From: Thermothelomyces thermophilus ATCC 42464
Taxonomy: Eukaryota > Ascomycota > Sordariomycetes > Sordariales > Chaetomiaceae
Direction: 5' to 3'
NCBI RefSeq assembly: GCF_000226095.1
Contig: NC_016475.1
Span: 4,154,001-4,218,000 of the forward strand
Length of the DNA stretch: 64,000 nt
Part shown: positions 60,201 to 64,000 of the stretch, piece after piece
Position numbering within the stretch: the first letter of the stretch is position 1
Layout of the letters: each line of letters begins with the position of its first letter
Translations under genes and position numbers: made by a program
Notes under the pieces: generated by a model
The model's input: the letters and a program-made list of their open reading frames with translations, nothing else
The model's database searches: none
What the model was told of the DNA's origin: nothing

Positions 60201-60634
60201 TGCGCACCGGCACCGTGGCGGAGCTGTTCAAGGCGAAAGCGGAGAAGAGAGTCGACCGCATAGATCTGCCTTCCGCGTCTCGGAGTGCCACGGGGGGGCA
60301 GGACGAAATGCCGAAGAAGAACGCGGCCGCGGCCGGGTTGATGCCGCCTCCGCCGGCCGTGGTCAGACGGCCTGCCGCAGGGGCGGGGAGAGGCGGGCCG
60401 AAAAGGTTGTTGGGCTTCGTGAAGTCGACGGATGTCACCAAGAAGGCCGAAGGAGATGCAGAGGGGCTGACCAATGGGGTGAAGAGCCCGGAGAAGGACC
60501 AAGGTGGGAGGAAGAGCAATGAGGATTTCAAAAGGATGTTTTTGGGCGGCAGTGGGGACACCAATAATAAGGATGCGGCTGCTCCCGACAGTGATGCCCA
60601 CGCAGACAAGGTTGAAACTAAGGTGGAGGGTTAA
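57296..60634 (+). CDS. prp24: U4/U6 snRNA-associated splicing factor Prp24 (SART3-type)
   Basis: A single exon of 1112 residues, start CAACATGG. Residues of about 1-520 are HAT-type helical repeats (for example WMAYCEYFWSLY, LWNRWVSLEMELL, FWLNWYMWEMVVF). A Gln/Ala run and a Lys/Arg-rich nuclear stretch follow (SKRKREA, NKRARSE). RRM1 begins at about 602 (VWVTNLPKDAT), RRM2 at about 675 (LFVTNYPPEAD, RNP1 RRFCYITF), RRM3 at about 768 (LHIVNLPRSAS, RNP1 GTAFVVM), and a weaker RRM4 at about 898 (IAVLNVPDTMTD). The C-terminal SNEDFKRMFLGG (about 1073-1084) matches the LSm-interaction motif. The protein anneals U4 to U6 snRNA to recycle the spliceosome and acts in the nucleus. N-terminal HAT repeats are usual in filamentous fungi and animals (SART3) and absent in budding-yeast Prp24. 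Confidence 0.93.
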   Translation: MANPVGEDSWVEYVDNQLREATDLESRVRVIESFRRATQAEPGSLKVWMAYCEYFWSLYTDCHPGSDAGWPQEEQQFGREKFTLDAALHLWQEGYEAVQYRLSDSHELWNRWVSLEMELLRRTATEAGVRRITHLFRNRLAVPHAAWDATSQMFSTFLSEYNRHAYEAEMQQVTRNAKTAKRLYDLRDPWETKLALAVKSHDTAALRSIMSEYLDWEIRLTKSKKDARDVVVNFQICLGLFSRALTGVLASDEDTWHNFVVLISTTHTDLKNGRCHIPAHLVPNKLDVLQRAVRHVPWSGAIWARYILTAEEVGLSFTDIERIKHAATDSAQLDRDGMSGVIEMYSAWCGYLKRSAMNPCATEEAVDVAEVGLPSALEDVKHWGRRKYGEAYQGDPDYRLERILIQFLTERKEDIEGARAVWEELSRVELHANNYDFWLNWYMWEMVVFASARSKARSPTPATMAQGLRVPTYATRVFTRALKVRTVDWPERLMEVYLKHCNDYELAETLREAQDTIYKTRKGVAKRREREAAQAAQAAQAAQAAQQQATQIDQPMADATDVDSSPGSKRKREATPGEDDNGNKRARSESHGEELKRDRENTSVWVTNLPKDATQTKLKQFFRGYGHINNIELQKRDDSAIALVELGSPEDARSALVRDAKYFGDHVVQVTPATDCTLFVTNYPPEADEQYLRDLFKNCGEIFSIRFPSLKYNTRRRFCYITFRDRTAAAAATRLDGKPLESGKYKLTAKFSDPLARQQRHGAQAEERELHIVNLPRSASEDDVRGIFNKAGRVTSVRIPRNMAGQSHGTAFVVMETKAEAQEAIRTLDKLIFGNHPIKVELSRPPANKVTATTRVTDGVMREQTASPSPEPSNPQSRPTPSSPGAAGAKPTPAELAARTIAVLNVPDTMTDARLRTVLASASGLQDLTKLVLHPQHGGAVLEYATPTAAGKAALAVDGVEVGEGGRKLRTGTVAELFKAKAEKRVDRIDLPSASRSATGGQDEMPKKNAAAAGLMPPPPAVVRRPAAGAGRGGPKRLLGFVKSTDVTKKAEGDAEGLTNGVKSPEKDQGGRKSNEDFKRMFLGGSGDTNNKDAAAPDSDAHADKVETKVEG

Positions 60635-62657
60635 TGGGAGCATGACAGCATAGGGGGGAAGACCGGCTTCCCCTCCTGCTACTAAGTTATCGGATGGAGC
60701 ACGGATGTATGATACCAAATCACGGATGGTGCCGGCGGGGATCGCGGCTCAGGTATTAGGTGCTATGAATACCCCCTTTGGCATGGTTGCTTTTGACTGG
60801 GGACTGCAAGTTGTCGTGTGCATGCTGGGGGGGGGGCGGTTCGCAGGCAGATTTTGGTTTTTGTAACCACTCCCAGCTTGTAGGTACCTACTGTACATCC
60901 ATGTACGCACATACATACAACAGGCGACACTTGCTCCTCAACTACTATTATTACCTACTCTACACCGCAGAAGTTTGATAGATGAGTGGCGATTCTTGCT
61001 TCAATAACTACTATGCTCTTGATAGACCCGTTCTCACCATCAACCCTTCCCGCTTAATTAATTATCTTCTTTCTTTCTCAACTGCTTTTAACCGGAATTC
61101 ATACAATATTATTCCAACTTACAGCTTCGATTGACGTCATATTATTAACCAAAACCACACTGAACCAGCTTCCACATCCCCATGTCCATCCTCGCATTTC
61201 TCATCCTTCCAAATAATAACCACAGAAGAAAAGGATAATTAGTTATTAATAAACCAGGAATATAAATATATATATATCCAGGCGGGGCGGAACAGACGGG
61301 GGCGTCACGGAGCATCCCGCAGGTGCCTGACGGCCACGCTGCGGCCCTCGGGGTCGGCAAAGAACTCGAGCAGCAGCAGCCGATCCTGAGCATCGTGCCG
61401 ACTCCCAAGAAGGCAGAGGTAGCGAAATGTGATGACCTGATTAACTAAGCCTTTTGTGATAAAACGCAATGTCTTTGATTACCTTAATGGGTAAATGCCT
61501 GAAGCTTAAGCCTGGGAAATTGCTGAATCCGGCATGTAATTAGGAGGTGACGGATTCTAAGTTGGCGATGAGCACACGGCTCTCCCAGCTTCACCGTCAC
61601 ACTTCCAGAACAGTCGAACGACTAATTAGAGCCCGACTTTCTGTTTGTCGGCTAACAGTAGCCGTTCCCTCCTAGACTTTGACCCCTACGGGATCCCTCC
61701 TCCGTCAAGTCGAACAACCGAAATGCAGTCGTATTCCAGGCATCAAGCCTAGCCGGTTGTATTTTCAAAGTGTGAGGGCGATGGTGTGGATTAGAATCTA
61801 AGCCGTTTTCTTTTGAACTGAGACTACCATGAGACTGCCCAGGAGTTGAATTTAAATGATGTTTATCATATGGCAAACTGAAATGATGGGTGATCGAGAC
61901 AGGTAGCCGTGCCCGTCTCACCGGCTGGTTGGGATGGGGAGGAAGTGCTGTTTGAAGGTCTTCAAGGTGTAACTATTATACTATAATTATATTATTGTCG
62001 GTCTGAACCCCACGCACTTTGTGCGCAGGCTCGAGTGAGACACAAACACAGGACTCGATACCGGCCCCAAGGCTTCTCCCCGACCAAGCGTTACTTAGGC
62101 GCAACTAGATTAGAGGCTACAACGCTTGAAAGGAACCATGGTACCGGTGCAACAAGAAGACCTGATTATCCAAGTACTACCATCACAGATGTGGCCCTCC
62201 CTAACTGCAGGCAACAAACAGTCGTTGGTTGGACTTAAGTGACAACCGGAGCGGGACCTTCCCTTCTGGGGCTTCGCAGAAATGCACCCTCAGTGAGGGG
62301 AATTCGGGGCTCTTGCCAATCGCTGCATTAATGAGGAATCACTAACTTGCAGCTTGCCATCGGGTCGACCCGACACAATCAATCAATCGGAATATTCCCT
62401 TCCGGCAGCCCCCCATTTCTCGTTAATAACCTTAGGTAATTAGGTGCCAGACTATGGGCAGACTCGACCTTGTTCCCGGCACTCATCCGGTGCCGAGACA
62501 TCGGTGTTCCCATTGAAGACTTCCTTCTCCTCATCGACCTCCTAATTATTTAGTATACCACTACGTCTCGATAACTTCCGCATATATCTGCTTCCCGCTC
62601 ACTCATTCTGCCTTCTGTTTCGGATAATACTCTCTTAACCTGCCTACTACCTACGAA
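60635..62657. other. 2-kb interval between Prp24 and the racemase gene
   Basis: No complete gene seen. A possible orphan last exon lies on the minus strand at 61315-61436 (listed separately). A short open frame on the minus strand at 61652-61921 has no recognisable motif. TATATA-rich microsatellite sequence lies near 61263-61278. The right end holds the racemase promoter. Confidence 0.5.
61315..61436 (-). pseudogene. Possible orphan terminal exon
   Basis: Minus-strand frame VITFRYLCLLGSRHDAQDRL followed by LLLEFFADPEGRSVAVRHL and a TGA at 61315-61317. It is preceded by a possible 3' splice site (AATCAG just upstream, 61437-61442). It reads like the tail of a real protein with charged surface and hydrophobic core alternation. 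No upstream exon was found and the family is not recognised, so it may be a relic or chance. Confidence 0.22.
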
Positions 62658-63869
62658 ATGGCAAAGTCGCCGATTCCGCAAGAGATCGTCTCGGCCGGTG
62701 CCGTTCCCATCCTCACCGTCGAGATGCACACGACCGGCGAGCCCACTCGAATCATCTATTCGGGCTTTCCCGAGCCCAAGGGCTCGACCTTGCTGCAGAA
62801 ACTAGCCGACGTTGAGGCCAACCACGACCACGTTCGCGGAAGGCTCATGCTCGAACCGAGGGGCCACAAGGAAATGTACGGCGCCCTTCTGGTCAACGAG
62901 ACCGAGCTGACGGCCACGGGCGAGGCCGACATTGGCGTGATATTCATGCATACAGCAGGGTACTCCCCCATGTGCGGCCATGCCACCATCGCCGTGAGCC
63001 GGTTCCTCGTCGACTTTGATCCCGAAACTTGCCCCGGTCTCTTCCCAAAACGCAACTTCCGGCTGGACGAGGAGACAATGACTACGGCCCTCAAATTGCA
63101 CTGCCCCTGTGGTGTGGTCAACGTTACCGTGCCGGTGGTGAACGGACCGCACGGCAGGTTGCAGAGCGATCCTAAGCGGCCGATCTCCTTTATCAACGTC
63201 GATTCGTATGCCACGGGCATCGATGTCGAGATACCCCTTCCAGAACCATACAGGTGGCCGGAGCTGGGTGCTCGAACAAGCCTGACGGCAGACATCAGCT
63301 ACGGTGGAGCCTTCTATTGCCTCGTCGACGTGGAACAGCTCGGCTTCAAGGACGGGTTGAAGAGCACCGATCTAGACGCCCTCAGCCGGGCTACGGCCAA
63401 GCTAAGAGATGCTCTCAAGGCCGACCCACGGTACAAAGTCTACTTTCAGCACCCTACCGAACCAGAGCTGAGCTACCTCTACGGCGTGATTGTCAGGGAC
63501 CCCAAACGAGGTGTCCCCGCCGAGGGCGCTGATGGTGCAGAGGTTGGGCTTTGCTTTTTCGGCGCCCAGCAAGTGGATCGGTCACCCTGTGGCTCGGGCA
63601 GCGCTGCGAGGAGAGCATTGGCACATGCGAAGCACGGGTGGCCGCCCGAGAAGAAGTGGACGTATCACTGCTTTCTCTCCGATGCTTGCGGAGGCTTGGG
63701 CGGCTTCACTGCCTCCGTTGTTGGCAAGTCTGCCGACCAAGCCAACGAACCCCCTAGAGCGGGCGAGAGAGTGCGTATCCGGGTCGAGGGTCAGGCTTTT
63801 TATACCGGATTTGCTACTTTCCTTGCCGAGGCGGTCGATGGAATCAGCGCCTCTGGGTTTGTGGCGTAG
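62658..63869 (+). CDS. Proline racemase-family enzyme (hydroxyproline epimerase or proline racemase)
   Basis: A single exon of 403 residues, start CGAAATGG. It belongs to the PrpF/proline racemase fold: the N-terminal VEMHTTGEPTRIIYSG, the first catalytic Cys at residue 106 (YSPMCGHATIAV) and the second at residue 311 (DRSPCGSGSAARRA). In this family a Cys/Cys pair marks racemases and 4-hydroxyproline 2-epimerases, while trans-3-hydroxyproline dehydratases have Thr at the second place. An isomerase is therefore expected here, acting on proline or hydroxyproline by a two-base mechanism. No signal peptide, so cytosolic. The choice between proline and hydroxyproline cannot be made from these motifs alone. 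A role in collagen or hydroxyproline catabolism is plausible. Confidence 0.9.
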   Translation: MAKSPIPQEIVSAGAVPILTVEMHTTGEPTRIIYSGFPEPKGSTLLQKLADVEANHDHVRGRLMLEPRGHKEMYGALLVNETELTATGEADIGVIFMHTAGYSPMCGHATIAVSRFLVDFDPETCPGLFPKRNFRLDEETMTTALKLHCPCGVVNVTVPVVNGPHGRLQSDPKRPISFINVDSYATGIDVEIPLPEPYRWPELGARTSLTADISYGGAFYCLVDVEQLGFKDGLKSTDLDALSRATAKLRDALKADPRYKVYFQHPTEPELSYLYGVIVRDPKRGVPAEGADGAEVGLCFFGAQQVDRSPCGSGSAARRALAHAKHGWPPEKKWTYHCFLSDACGGLGGFTASVVGKSADQANEPPRAGERVRIRVEGQAFYTGFATFLAEAVDGISASGFVA

Positions 63870-64000
63870 GCGAAGCTCCTAATTTGAGCAAGTAGAGCCA
63901 GTTGAGACTTAGGCCATCCTGGCCCTTGCTAATGGTTGTCAAGAGGGTAATCAGCATTTACTCCTAGGCTTAGGGAACAGCCCCGAGATGCCCAACGGCG
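63870..64000. other. 3' flank of the racemase gene
   Basis: 131 bp to the window edge; no feature recognised. Confidence 0.5.

Noticed and set aside
59566-60718. Long open frames on the minus strand opposite Prp24 (347 and 366 codons)
   Set aside because: They are shadows of a GC-rich coding strand; the protein text is low in hydrophobic pattern and shows no motif, while the plus strand has clear RRM and LSm-interaction motifs.
1-64000. CRISPR arrays, bacterial operons, rRNA genes, or a virus-derived gene cluster
   Set aside because: No regularly spaced direct repeats, no rRNA-like sequence, and all coding signs are of fungal nuclear type or LTR retrotransposons.

Overview
The window looks like nuclear DNA of a filamentous ascomycete, most likely a Sordariomycete. 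The evidence is short GT-AG introns with CTGAC-type branch points, a compact single-exon Prp24, a Zn/bHLH/tyrosinase-type gene set, and a repeat block that carries the signature of repeat-induced point mutation (RIP). Species cannot be read from the sequence.

The window has two compartments with a sharp border near 42.4 kb. Positions 1-42.4 kb are an AT-rich, TpA-loaded graveyard of LTR retrotransposons with no functional gene. Its coding remnants are Ty3/Gypsy and Ty1/Copia frames full of TAG/TAA/TGA where Gln or Trp codons would be expected. The elements are nested. A Copia element (H, + strand) is seen on both sides of younger insertions. A Gypsy element (F, - strand) is split into three pieces by two copies of a second Gypsy family (B, 10373-17987, and C, 21242-28854). 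A related copy (D, 30972-38527) interrupts the Copia element. A further copy (A) enters from the left edge, and a solo LTR (1870-2327) interrupts a chromodomain Gypsy element (E). B, C, D and the solo LTR have intact 5-bp target duplications (CTATA, CTAGA, GGTAC, ATAAG).

The most unusual item in this compartment is an antisense reading frame between the chromodomain end of pol and the 3' LTR. It is present in all four copies A-D. It encodes a six-cysteine, Zn-cluster-like motif followed by a leucine-rich coiled coil.

From 42.4 kb the base composition becomes ordinary. A Copia-like LTR and a decayed gene fragment mark the border. Then come: a long coiled-coil protein gene (44549-47290, +), an APH-fold kinase (47818-49443, +), a broken tyrosinase gene (about 49632-50042, +) tail to tail with an apparently intact secreted tyrosinase (50049-51411, -), a small bHLH transcription factor (51926-52435, -), an intron-containing tRNA-Pro (53145-53261, -), a class I SAM methyltransferase (53662-54622, +), the U4/U6 recycling factor Prp24 (57296-60634, +), and a proline racemase/hydroxyproline epimerase (62658-63869, +). 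Housekeeping genes (Prp24, tRNA) sit beside accessory ones. The tyrosinase pair with the adjacent bHLH regulator is the only grouping that hints at a shared function (melanin or phenol oxidation), and that is inference.
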